Source of the DNA: Nocardioides sp. Root190
GTDB taxonomy: Bacteria; Actinomycetota; Actinomycetes; Propionibacteriales; Nocardioidaceae
Assembly: GCF_001428565.1 (NCBI RefSeq)
Contig: NZ_LMIA01000010.1
Coordinates: forward strand, 802,800-866,799
Reading direction: 5' to 3'
Length of the DNA stretch: 64,000 bases
The notes under the pieces were generated by a model. The model searched no databases. It had not been told where the DNA came from and worked only from the letters and a program-made list of their open reading frames with translations. Both the position numbers and the translations under genes were made by a program. The number at the start of each line of letters is the position of its first letter. Within the stretch, counting starts at the first letter, position 1. Below, piece by piece: positions 32,516 through 40,367 of the stretch.

Positions 32516-33856
32516 TCACACCGTGCGGATCAGCTTCTTGTTGACGAACTCCTCCATGCCGAAGCGGCCCAGCTCGCGTCCGAAGCCGGATCGCTTGATC
32601 CCGCCGAAGGGCAGCTCGGCGGCGTCGAGCCCGACGCCGTTCACGAACACCATGCCCGCGTCGATCTGGTCGGCCACCCGCTGCGCCTGCGCGGCGTCCG
32701 GGGTGAAGACGTAGGAACCGAGGCCGTACGGCGTGTCGTTGGCGATCCGGATCGCGTCGTCCTCGTCGGCGGCGCGGAAGACCATCGCGACCGGCCCGAA
32801 GAGCTCCTGGCGGTACGCCGTGTTGTCGGTCGTGACGCCGGACAGCACCCCGGCCGGGTGGAAGGCCCCGTCGCGCTCACCGGCGCTGGACAGCGAGGCG
32901 CCGCCGGCCACGGCCTCGTCCACCTGGCGGCCGAGGTTGTCGGCGGCGGCCAGCGAGGACAGCGGCGAACCGGGAGTCGCAGCGAGCAGGGCCGCGGTGA
33001 AGCGGGCCACGAAGTCGTCGTACAGGTCCTCGACGACGATGAACCTCTTGCCGGCGTTGCAGGCCTGGCCGGTGTTCTCCATCCGCGCGCCGACGGCGGC
33101 CTCGACGGTCGCGTCGAGGTCGTCGCTGCCGAGCACGATGAACGGGTCGGACCCGCCGAGCTCCAGCACGACCTTCTTGAGGTTGCGACCGGCGATCTCG
33201 GCGACCGCCGCCCCGGCCCGCTCGGACCCGGTCAGCGAGACGCCCTGGACCCGGGGGTCGGCGATCACGTCGGCGACCTGCTCGTTGCTGGCGTAGACGT
33301 TGACGTAGGCGCCCTCGGGGAATCCGGCGTCGAGGAAGATCTGCTGCAGGAGGGCCGCGGAGCGCGGGCACTGCGGTGCGTGCTTGAGCACGATCGTGTT
33401 GCCGGTCGCCAGGTTCGGCGCGGCGAACCGGGCGACCTGGTAGGCCGGGAAGTTCCACGGCATGATCCCGAGCAGCACGCCCACCGGCGCGCGGCGGACG
33501 AGCGCCGTGCCCTCCCCCTCGCCGAGCTCGATCTGCTCGTCGGCCAGGAAGCGCTCGGCGTTGTCGGCGTAGTAGTCGTAGATCGCGGCGGAGAAGTCGA
33601 CCTCGCCCTCCGCGTCCCCGAGCGGCTTGCCCATCTCCTCGACCATCGCCGCGGAGAGCTCGTCGCGACGCTCGAGGTGGAGCTCGGCGACGCGGTGGAG
33701 CAGCGCCGCGCGCTCGGCCGCGCCGGTGGTGCGACCCCACGAGGAGTACGCCGCTGCCGCGAGGTCGACGGCGGCGCCGACCTCGGTGTCGGTGGCGGTC
33801 GGGAAGGTCTCGACCAGCTCGCCCGTGGCGGGGTTGCGGACGGCGTACTCGGTCAT
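32516..33856 (-). CDS. NAD(P)-dependent aldehyde dehydrogenase (succinate-semialdehyde / aminobutyraldehyde type)
   Basis: ALDH-superfamily oxidoreductase. The product is 446 residues. It has MPWNFPAYQVARFAAPNLATGNTIVLKHA for cofactor binding, VLELGGSDPFIVL (catalytic Glu) and ENTGQACNAGKRF (nucleophile Cys). It is shorter than GabD (~480) and resembles Sad-type succinate-semialdehyde dehydrogenases. It is encoded just after potC, so with polyamine uptake it probably oxidizes an aldehyde from putrescine/GABA catabolism; that link is inferred from context. The spacing to potC is 37 bases, consistent with one operon potA-potD-potB-potC-aldH. Confidence 0.85.
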   Translation of the reverse strand: MTEYAVRNPATGELVETFPTATDTEVGAAVDLAAAAYSSWGRTTGAAERAALLHRVAELHLERRDELSAAMVEEMGKPLGDAEGEVDFSAAIYDYYADNAERFLADEQIELGEGEGTALVRRAPVGVLLGIMPWNFPAYQVARFAAPNLATGNTIVLKHAPQCPRSAALLQQIFLDAGFPEGAYVNVYASNEQVADVIADPRVQGVSLTGSERAGAAVAEIAGRNLKKVVLELGGSDPFIVLGSDDLDATVEAAVGARMENTGQACNAGKRFIVVEDLYDDFVARFTAALLAATPGSPLSSLAAADNLGRQVDEAVAGGASLSSAGERDGAFHPAGVLSGVTTDNTAYRQELFGPVAMVFRAADEDDAIRIANDTPYGLGSYVFTPDAAQAQRVADQIDAGMVFVNGVGLDAAELPFGGIKRSGFGRELGRFGMEEFVNKKLIRTV

Positions 33857-33893
33857 GGGTGCTCCTGGGGTCGAGGGTGGGTCGAGGTGGGAG

Positions 33894-34694
33894 TCAGCGG
33901 GCGGGCTCGACGTCGGCGGACAGGCGTTGGGCCAGCCACACCGGGACGATCGAGAAGAGGATCAGGACGACGGCCACCACGTTGACGACCGGCGCCTGGT
34001 TGGGACGGAACATGTTGTTGAGGATCCAGATGGGCAGCGTGTTCGCACCGCCACCGGCGGTGAAGGTGGTCACGATGATCTCGTCGAAGCTCAGCGCGAA
34101 GGCCAGCATGCCACCGGCCAGAAGGGCCGATCGGAGCTGCGGCAGGGTGATCAGGCGGAACGTCGTGAACACACCGGCGCCGAGGTCGGCGGAGGCGTCC
34201 TCGAGGCTGGTGCCCATCCTGCGCAGCCGGGCCTGCACGTTGTTGAAGACCGTGACGATGCAGAAGGTGGCGTGCGCGATCACGATCGTCCACAGCGACA
34301 GGTCGATGCCGAGGATCCCACGGAAGCCGTTGTTGAGCGCGATGCCGGTGACCACGCCGGGCAGCGCGATCGGCAGGATCACGAGCAGGTTCACCGAGTG
34401 CTTGCCGAAGAACGAGTAGCGCTGCAGGGCGATCGCGAGCAGGGTGCCGAGCACGAGGGCGATCCCGGTGGCGATCGCCGCGACCTGGAGGCTGGTCACC
34501 AGCGCCTCCCGGGCGCCGGCGCTCTGCGCGGCCCGCTCCCACCACTCGAAGGTCACGCCGCGGGGCGGCCAGGTCATCGACTGGCTCGGGTTGACCGAGT
34601 TGGCGACGACGACGAGCAGGGGCAGGTAGATCAGGCCCAGCACCCCGAAGGTGATGACGGCCAGGATCCGCTTGGTCGTGGTGCTGAGCGTCAT
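33894..34694 (-). CDS. potC: Spermidine/putrescine ABC transporter permease PotC
   Basis: Second membrane permease of a polyamine-type ABC importer. The product is 266 residues with six hydrophobic segments. The EAA loop reads ASADLGAGVFTTFRLITLPQLRSALLAGG. MTLSTTTKRILAVITFGVLGLIYLPLLVVVANSVNPS is a typical PotC start. Its ATG (34694-34692) shares one base with the potB stop (TGATG), indicating tight coupling. Polyamine specificity rests on PotABCD-like organisation and PotD similarity; related importers carry other small cations. Confidence 0.87.
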   Translation of the reverse strand: MTLSTTTKRILAVITFGVLGLIYLPLLVVVANSVNPSQSMTWPPRGVTFEWWERAAQSAGAREALVTSLQVAAIATGIALVLGTLLAIALQRYSFFGKHSVNLLVILPIALPGVVTGIALNNGFRGILGIDLSLWTIVIAHATFCIVTVFNNVQARLRRMGTSLEDASADLGAGVFTTFRLITLPQLRSALLAGGMLAFALSFDEIIVTTFTAGGGANTLPIWILNNMFRPNQAPVVNVVAVVLILFSIVPVWLAQRLSADVEPAR

Positions 34695-35602
34695 CAGATG
34701 TTCTCCAGGGCGCCGGTACGACGGATGGCGGTCAGCAGCACCAGCATCACCACGATCGGGATCATCGCGATCGCCGCGGCGAGGGGCAGGTTGTTGGCCG
34801 CGCCCGCGTTGACGAAGACGAGGTTGCCGAGCATCTGGTTGGCGCCGCCGACGATGTTGACGGTGATGTAGTCGCCCATCGTGAGCGAGAAGCTGAAGAT
34901 CGCGCCGGCGACGATGCCCGGCACCAGCAGGGGCATCACGATCGAGCGCAGCACCATCGATCCGGGGGCGCCGAGGTCTCCGGCCGCCTCGAGGAGCGAG
35001 TCGGGGACCCGCTCGAGGGCCGCGAAGATCGGCAGGATCACGTAGGGCAGCCAGAGGTAGGACTGCGTGATGACCACGGCGGTCAGCCCGTAGCCGGGAG
35101 AGCCGAGGCCGGTCCACTCGGCCAGTCCGCCCTCGGAGAGCACGACCCGCCACGAGAAGACCTTGACCAGGTAGCTCGCCCAGAGCGGGGTCAGCACGGC
35201 CACGACCAGCATCCGCCGGGCGCGGGGCGTGGCGACCTTGGCCATGTAGAAGGCGATCGGCAGGGCGATCGCCACGTCGATCACGGTGACCGCCAGGGCC
35301 ACGCCGATCGTGCGGACGGTGACGTTGCGGTAGACCTCGTTCTCGATGAGCGTGCGGAAGTTGTCCAGCGTCCACGTGCGGTCGATCTCGCTGCTGAGGC
35401 TGTCCACCGACCACAACGAGGTGATCAGCAGCGCGGCCAGCGCGACGACGTACACGAGGACCATCCAGGCGAGCGGCGCGGACAGCAGGAGGCTCAGCCG
35501 CAGCCACACCATGCGGTGCAGCAGCCGGGAGCCCGGCCGGGCCACCGGCCCCCGCAGTGCGGGGGCCGGCGCCTGGTCGGTGTCGGGGACGGTGGACGTC
35601 AT
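34694..35602 (-). CDS. potB: Spermidine/putrescine ABC transporter permease PotB
   Basis: First membrane permease of the importer. The product is 302 residues. After a Pro/Ala-rich cytoplasmic start it has six hydrophobic segments. The EAA loop is LLEAAGDLGAPGSMVLRSIVMPLLVPGIVAG, and FSLTMGDYITVNIVGG is characteristic of PotB. ATG 35602 begins MTSTVPDTDQAP, two bases after the potD stop; the open frame upstream of it overlaps potD and was rejected. Confidence 0.87.
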   Translation of the reverse strand: MTSTVPDTDQAPAPALRGPVARPGSRLLHRMVWLRLSLLLSAPLAWMVLVYVVALAALLITSLWSVDSLSSEIDRTWTLDNFRTLIENEVYRNVTVRTIGVALAVTVIDVAIALPIAFYMAKVATPRARRMLVVAVLTPLWASYLVKVFSWRVVLSEGGLAEWTGLGSPGYGLTAVVITQSYLWLPYVILPIFAALERVPDSLLEAAGDLGAPGSMVLRSIVMPLLVPGIVAGAIFSFSLTMGDYITVNIVGGANQMLGNLVFVNAGAANNLPLAAAIAMIPIVVMLVLLTAIRRTGALENI

Positions 35603-35604
35603 GA

Positions 35605-36786
35605 TCAGCCCTTGATCTCCGTCCACGCCTGGGTCCACTGGGCGTAGTCGGTGCACTCGACGTCGGTACGGCCGTCCAGGCACTCCTTGATCGGCGTGCG
35701 CCAGAACCAGAGCTGCTTCGCGTACTCCTCGTCACCGGCGTGGAAGGTGTCGCAGTGCTTCGGGTCGGTCGTCTGCGCACAGGCCTCGGGGCTGTTGGGC
35801 GCCTCGCCGAAGTACTCCGTCGCCTGGGCGTTCGCCTTGGGGCTCAGGATGTAGTCCATCCACTTGTACGCGCAGTTCGGGTTCTCCGACTGCGACGACA
35901 GCATCCACGTGTCGTTCCACGCAGTCGCGCCCTCGGTCGGGAGGGTCACGTCGACGTCCTTGTTCGTGACGTTGTTCTTGATGACCTGCCAGGTCGTGCC
36001 GACGACGGAGTCGCCGGTCTCGAAGGCCTGGATCTCCTTGAGGTAGTCCGACCAGTACTCGCCGACGTACTGGCGCTGCTCCTTGAGCAGGGCGGAGGCC
36101 GCGGCGAGCTGGTCCTCGTCGAGCGCGTAGGGGTTCTCGATGCCCAGGTCGGGTTGGGTCTTCATCAGGTAGAGCGCGGCGTCGGCGATGTAGATCGGCG
36201 AGTCGTACGCCGTGACCTTGCCCTTGTTCTTCTCGAGCTCGGCCTTGTCGAAGACCGCTCCCCAGGACGTGGGCGCCGTGTCGAAGTTCTTCTTGTTGTA
36301 CATGAGCAGGTTGGCGCCGTAGCCGTGCGGGACGCCGTAGTTCTTCCCGTCCAGCGAGTTCCACTCGGTGTCCTTGAGGAAGTCGAAGACGTTCTCGTAG
36401 TTGGGCACGAGGTCGGTGTTGATCGCCTGCGCCTCGTCGGAGGCGATCAGGCGCAGCGACAGGTCGCCGGAGGCGGCGATGACGTCGTACTCACCGGACT
36501 TGGCGAGGTTGAGCGCCTCGTCGGAGGTGCCGTAGACCTTGCTGGTGACCTCGCAGCCGGAGTCCTTCTCGAACGCCGAGACCCAGTCCACGGCCGGGTC
36601 GTTGCTGCCGTCCTCGACGTAGCCGGGCCACGCGAGGATCGAGACCTGGCCCTCGGACTTGCCGAGCTCCTCGACCGCATCGGTCTTCTTGTCGTCGTCA
36701 CTGCTGCCACAGGCGGCCAGTGCGGAGACCGACAACAGGGACAGACAGGCCACGGCCACGCGGCCGCGCCGGAAGGGTGTTTTCAT
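35605..36786 (-). CDS. potD: Polyamine ABC transporter substrate-binding lipoprotein PotD
   Basis: Lipid-anchored extracellular binding protein. The product is 393 residues. The signal peptide has lipobox LAAC (Cys26). The mature protein starts with acidic residues, then GQVSILAWPGYVEDGS, YDVIAASGDLSLRLIA, and GKNYGVPHGYGANLLMYNKK, similar to PotD/PotF-type type-2 periplasmic folds. The C-terminal region contains four Cys (EACAQTTDPKHCDTF, IKECLDGRTDVECTD) that probably form disulfides. It is about 40-50 residues longer than E. coli PotD. It lies between potA and potB. Confidence 0.88.
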   Translation of the reverse strand: MKTPFRRGRVAVACLSLLSVSALAACGSSDDDKKTDAVEELGKSEGQVSILAWPGYVEDGSNDPAVDWVSAFEKDSGCEVTSKVYGTSDEALNLAKSGEYDVIAASGDLSLRLIASDEAQAINTDLVPNYENVFDFLKDTEWNSLDGKNYGVPHGYGANLLMYNKKNFDTAPTSWGAVFDKAELEKNKGKVTAYDSPIYIADAALYLMKTQPDLGIENPYALDEDQLAAASALLKEQRQYVGEYWSDYLKEIQAFETGDSVVGTTWQVIKNNVTNKDVDVTLPTEGATAWNDTWMLSSQSENPNCAYKWMDYILSPKANAQATEYFGEAPNSPEACAQTTDPKHCDTFHAGDEEYAKQLWFWRTPIKECLDGRTDVECTDYAQWTQAWTEIKG

Positions 36787-36846
36787 CGACTGTCTCTTTC
36801 TGGTTGGGGATTCTCGGTGGTGCGGGAGCTGCAGGGGTCAGGAGAC

Positions 36847-36885
36847 CGTTGGTCGAGGAGGTCGCGCAGCGACCGTCTCGAGACC
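36847..36885. repeat. Short copy of the GTTGGTCGAG...TCGAGACC element
   Basis: CGTTGGTCGAG at 36847-36857, an internal hairpin GGTCGC-GCA-GCGACC (36860-36874), then GTCTCGAGACC (36875-36885). It is related to the element at 30119-30230. It lies between potA and potD and could attenuate or process the pot mRNA. Confidence 0.7.
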
Positions 36886-36895
36886 TGGTGGGTCC

Positions 36896-37996
36896 TCAGG
36901 TCAGGGCGACGACGTCGGCGCGGGCGAAGCGCACCGTCACGTGGTCGCCGCGGTGCTCGGCGGAGTCGAGGGAGCCGGTGGACTGCTCGAGCGCGACCAG
37001 CTCGATGCCGTCGTCGGTGCGCAGGTGCACGCGGTTGCCGGCGCCTAGGTAGATGGTCTCGGTGACCACGGCGCCCAGCCGGATCTCGCCCTCGGTGGGG
37101 GCGCGGGTGTCGCTCGCCGCCGAGAGGCGGAGCCGTTCGGGCCGTACGGCGTGCTCGGCGGAGACACCCAGCAGGCGGGCGGAGGTCGCGGAGTCGAAGA
37201 GGTTGGTGGTGCCGACGAAGCCGGCGACGTACGCCGAGGTGGGGTTCTCGTAGATCTCGCGGGGGGAGCCGAGCTGCTGGATCCGGCCGGCGTCGAAGAC
37301 GGCGATCCGGTCGCTGAGGGTCAGCGCCTCCTCCTGGTCGTGGGTGACGAACACGAAGGTGATGCCCAGGGAGCGCTGGAGCTGCTTGAGCTCGACCTGC
37401 ATCTGCTCACGGAGCTTGAGGTCGAGGGCACCGAGCGGCTCGTCGAGCAGCAGGACCCGCGGCTCGAGCACGATCGCGCGGGCCAGGGCGACGCGTTGTC
37501 GCTGCCCGCCGGACAGCTGGGTGGGGCGACGGGCGCCGAGGTGGCCCAGCTGGACGGTGTCCAGCGCGTGCTGGGCACGTTCGCGGCGCTCCTTCTTGCC
37601 GAGCCCACGAACCCGCAGCCCGTAGGCGACGTTGTCCAGCACGCTCATGTGCGGGAAGAGCGCGTAGTCCTGGAAGACGGTGTGCACGTCGCGCTCGAAC
37701 GGCGCGCTGCGGGTCACGTCGGTGCCGCCGAGCTCGACGGTGCCCGCCGTGGCGGTCTCGAAGCCGGCGATCAGACGCAGGACGGTGGTCTTGCCGGAGC
37801 CGGACGGTCCGAGCATCGAGAAGAACTCGCCGTCGGCGATGTCGAGGTCGACGCCGTCCACGGCGGCGACGTCACCGAAGTGCTTGACCAGTCCGCGGAG
37901 CCGGATGGCGGGCTGCGAGGTCCCGGTCGAGGTCGTCGAGGTCCCGGACGCGGGGCCGGGCGTGGGGCCCGGAGTGGGGATCGTGGCGTGGGTCAC
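36896..37996 (-). CDS. potA: Spermidine/putrescine ABC transporter ATP-binding protein PotA
   Basis: ATPase of the importer. The product is 366 residues. A Thr/Pro/Gly-rich N-terminus (1-30) is followed by Walker A MLGPSGSGKTTVLR, Q-loop VFQDYALFPHMSV, signature LSGGQRQRVALARAI, Walker B VLLLDEPLGALD and H-loop VFVTHDQEEAL. A C-terminal TOBE domain (about 270-366) follows. GTG 37996 is the first gene of the minus-strand pot operon. It is divergent from the GntR gene across a 109-base region with operator-like repeats. Confidence 0.92.
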   Translation of the reverse strand: MTHATIPTPGPTPGPASGTSTTSTGTSQPAIRLRGLVKHFGDVAAVDGVDLDIADGEFFSMLGPSGSGKTTVLRLIAGFETATAGTVELGGTDVTRSAPFERDVHTVFQDYALFPHMSVLDNVAYGLRVRGLGKKERRERAQHALDTVQLGHLGARRPTQLSGGQRQRVALARAIVLEPRVLLLDEPLGALDLKLREQMQVELKQLQRSLGITFVFVTHDQEEALTLSDRIAVFDAGRIQQLGSPREIYENPTSAYVAGFVGTTNLFDSATSARLLGVSAEHAVRPERLRLSAASDTRAPTEGEIRLGAVVTETIYLGAGNRVHLRTDDGIELVALEQSTGSLDSAEHRGDHVTVRFARADVVALT

Positions 37997-38003
37997 GCCA
38001 AAA

Positions 38004-38036
38004 ACATATGACTCCAGAGGTTATATGTCTAGAGTC
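38004..38036. promoter_or_regulatory. Candidate GntR operator in potA-gntR divergent promoter
   Basis: Two interleaved inverted repeats in an AT-rich island: ACATAT (38004-38009) with ATATGT (38023-38028), and GACTCCAGA (38010-38018) with TCTAGAGTC (38028-38036, one mismatch). It lies 8-40 bases upstream of potA and about 70-100 upstream of the GntR gene, well placed to control both. Confidence 0.55.
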
Positions 38037-38105
38037 TCACCTGTAACGTTTGTGTGACCACGACCGGCCTGCGACGCCAGCGGTCCCGAGGCCCGGGAGG
38101 GATGG

Positions 38106-38855
38106 ATGACCGCCACCTCCAGCCCACGGCACGGCACCCGGACGCGCGGCGCAATCTTCGCCCCACTCGAGGACGTCGGCCGCGCGGTGCGCGTCGAGCA
38201 GCGCCTCGCGGACGCGATCCGCTCCGGTGTGCTCCGCGACGGCGAGCGTCTGCCCAGCGAGTCCGAGCTCGCCGCGATGCTCGGCGTCGCGACCGTCACC
38301 GCCCGCGAGGCGCTGGTCTCCTTGCGGGCCCAGGGCCTGATCTCCACGATCCGCGGACGCAACGGCGGCAGCTACGTCACCCGCGCCAACCTGCACGATC
38401 CCGATGCCCAGGCGGCCCGGCTCGCGGCGATGTCACGCGTCGAGCTGCACGACCGCGGCACGCTCCACCTGGTGATCCTCACGGGCTGCGCCGAGCTCGC
38501 CGCCGAGTTCGCCGATGGCGCCGATGTCGATCTGCTGGCCTCCCTCCTCCCGGTCGCCGACGACGTCGACCCCGGTCACTGGCGCCACGCCGATGCCGAG
38601 CTGCACCTGACCCTCGCGGCGCTGAGCCAGTCCGCCCGGATGACCCGGCAGGTGGTCGGTCTCGAGGCCGACTTCGGCGCCCTGCTGCGCCAGCCGCTCG
38701 GCGACCCGGAGTTCCAGGACTTCACCCGGAACTGTCACGAGGAGCTGTTCACCGCGTTGCGGGCTCACGACGGGGCAGGCGCCAGGGGCGCCGTACGACG
38801 CCAGCTCGCGGGCGCTCTCGACGAGCTCGCCCTGCTGCACGCGTCATATCGATGA
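38106..38855 (+). CDS. FadR-type GntR family transcriptional regulator
   Basis: DNA-binding regulator likely controlling the divergent polyamine operon. The product is 249 residues. The winged helix-turn-helix is VEQRLADAIRSGVLRDGERLPSESELAAMLGVATVTAREALVSLRAQGLISTIRGRNGGSYV. The C-terminal all-helical FCD domain contains HADAELHLTLAALSQSARM, with the metal-binding His/Asp pattern of FadR-type proteins, and FTRNCHEELFTALRAHDGAGARGAVRRQL. It is followed 97 bases later by a Cache-domain gene. The effector is probably a small carboxylate or polyamine-derived molecule (inference). Confidence 0.88.
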   Translation: MTATSSPRHGTRTRGAIFAPLEDVGRAVRVEQRLADAIRSGVLRDGERLPSESELAAMLGVATVTAREALVSLRAQGLISTIRGRNGGSYVTRANLHDPDAQAARLAAMSRVELHDRGTLHLVILTGCAELAAEFADGADVDLLASLLPVADDVDPGHWRHADAELHLTLAALSQSARMTRQVVGLEADFGALLRQPLGDPEFQDFTRNCHEELFTALRAHDGAGARGAVRRQLAGALDELALLHASYR

Positions 38856-38952
38856 CATCTCGAACCGGGCGTGCTCCTTGACAGGGGTCGCGGCGGTGAC
38901 GTTCGGTAGCGATCAGGGCCCGGCTCGGCGGGGTCCCGGAAGGAGTGTGGCC

Positions 38953-39648
38953 ATGGGGTCGATGCTGATCGAAGGAGCGAGCGGTCCGGCGTCACCGGCT
39001 GCGCTGGCCTGCGCCCGCGAGGTGGACGCCTACTTCCAGAGCGTCATCGCGGCGCTCGAGGTCGTGCGGGACGGCCTTGCCGAGGTGTGCTCACGCGAGG
39101 CGCTGCTCGCCGCCGACCTGGTCGCGTCGGCACACCCGCTCACCCGCGACCTGCTCGACGGGCTCCCCCTCTTCGGCGGCGGCTTCGTCGCCGCGCCCGG
39201 CTTCCTCGCCGACCACCACCTCTACCTCGCGTGGTGGCAGGGCGAGGAGCAGCAGCTCTTGGCGCAGTCGGCCGTCTCCGGCTCCGGCGACCCGGTCGAC
39301 TACGGCCGCGTGGAGTGGTACCGCACCCCGGTCGAGTCGGGCCGGCCGCACGTGACGGGTCCGTACGTCGACTACGTCTGCAGCGATGAGTACATGCTCA
39401 CCACCACCCTCCCGGTGGAGGTGGACGGGCGCGTGGTCGGCGTGGTCGGCGCGGACACCCTGCTCGACACCTTCGAGTCGCTGATGCTGGGCGCGGTCCG
39501 CGAGGCCGGCGCCACCGTGGTCAACCAGGCCTTCCGGGTCGTCCTGTCGGCCGATCCCCGGGTGCCGACCGGGCGACTGGTGGCGCCCGAGCAGCGGGGC
39601 GCGCTGATCCCGTGCGGCGAGCTGCCGCTCAGTGTGCTGATCGGCTGA
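38953..39648 (+). CDS. Soluble Cache-domain protein
   Basis: Single Cache-type sensor domain without any output domain. The product is 231 residues from ATG 38953, preceded by GGAAGGAG. The N-terminal helix (ALACAREVDAYFQSVIAALEVVRDGLAEV) and the strand pattern VTGPYVDYVCSDEYMLTTTLPVEVDGRVVGVVGADTLLDTFE are typical of dCache_1-like ligand-binding folds. I see no signal peptide and no membrane segment, unlike most Cache sensors. It follows the GntR gene on the same strand and is divergent from potA; it may be a cytosolic polyamine or metabolite sensor for this locus (inference). Confidence 0.75.
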   Translation: MGSMLIEGASGPASPAALACAREVDAYFQSVIAALEVVRDGLAEVCSREALLAADLVASAHPLTRDLLDGLPLFGGGFVAAPGFLADHHLYLAWWQGEEQQLLAQSAVSGSGDPVDYGRVEWYRTPVESGRPHVTGPYVDYVCSDEYMLTTTLPVEVDGRVVGVVGADTLLDTFESLMLGAVREAGATVVNQAFRVVLSADPRVPTGRLVAPEQRGALIPCGELPLSVLIG

Positions 39649-39666
39649 CGCCGCTCAGCACCCGGG

Positions 39667-40176
39667 TCACCAGGTGCCGCCCTTCCAGGATCCGTTGAGG
39701 TAGATCTCGATCCACGCCCCGTGGCTCGAGACTGCCTTGATGTTGCGGGCCAGGTGCTTGAGCTGATTGCCGGCCCACTGGCACAGCGGCTTGGGCACGT
39801 ACCTGCTGCAGGCGGCGACCGCGACGGTGATCAGGCCCTTGGCGATGTCGAGCCCGGTGATCTTGATCCAGGCGCGGCGGTAGCGGGAGTCGTAGCCGTA
39901 CTGGAGCACCTGCTCGGTGGTGACCGCTGTGCTCACCGAGGCGAAGGTCGCTTGGAGTGCCTCCAGGTGCGCGGCTTCGACGTCCGGGAGGCCCTCATCC
40001 GCGAGGGTGCCGAACTCGGGCTCGGTCTGACCGTCGTACACGAGTGTGTCGCTCACGTGCGGGCCTCGGGCGCCTTCGTCGCCGGAACTGGTCAGTGCGG
40101 CGAGGCCCACCAGCAGCGCGAGCGCCGCGAGCATGGCTACGGCTGCGGTCGTCATCCGCATCGTCGTGTTCGTCAT
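39667..40176 (-). CDS. Secreted small protein of unknown function
   Basis: No family recognised. The product is 169 residues. A signal peptide or membrane anchor (about 9-30, TAAVAMLAALALLVGLAALT) precedes an acidic segment, then a hydrophobic helix GLITVAVAACSRYVPKPLCQWAG with two Cys (123, 132). The tail HGAWIEIYLNGSWKGGTW is aromatic and Gly-rich. The helix-plus-aromatic-tail layout recalls secreted bacteriocin-like or cell-surface peptides, but this is only a resemblance. TGGAGGAAAG precedes the ATG. It is divergent from a TetR-like regulator with a strong palindrome between them. Confidence 0.6.
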   Translation of the reverse strand: MTNTTMRMTTAAVAMLAALALLVGLAALTSSGDEGARGPHVSDTLVYDGQTEPEFGTLADEGLPDVEAAHLEALQATFASVSTAVTTEQVLQYGYDSRYRRAWIKITGLDIAKGLITVAVAACSRYVPKPLCQWAGNQLKHLARNIKAVSSHGAWIEIYLNGSWKGGTW

Positions 40177-40255
40177 CTTTCCTCCAGGAGGTGTGACCCG
40201 AGTTGGTGATTCCGGTCGGGAGCGACCGGTCCACCGAAGGTAGGACCACGGCCAC

Positions 40256-40278
40256 TAACTGTCAAGCATGTACAGTTA
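40256..40278. promoter_or_regulatory. Palindromic operator between secreted-protein gene and TetR-like gene
   Basis: TAACTGT (40256-40262) and ACAGTTA (40272-40278) form a perfect 7-bp inverted repeat around a 9-base spacer, in a locally AT-rich region. Spacing fits a TetR-family dimer. It is the most obvious operator in the window by eye. Confidence 0.6.
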
Positions 40279-40367
40279 AATGTTCACAGATCAAAGGCCC
40301 TCTGACGGGAGAACTGAGCGTGATAGCGTCGTTGATGAACTGTTGATCGATGCGAAGGAACAGGGTC

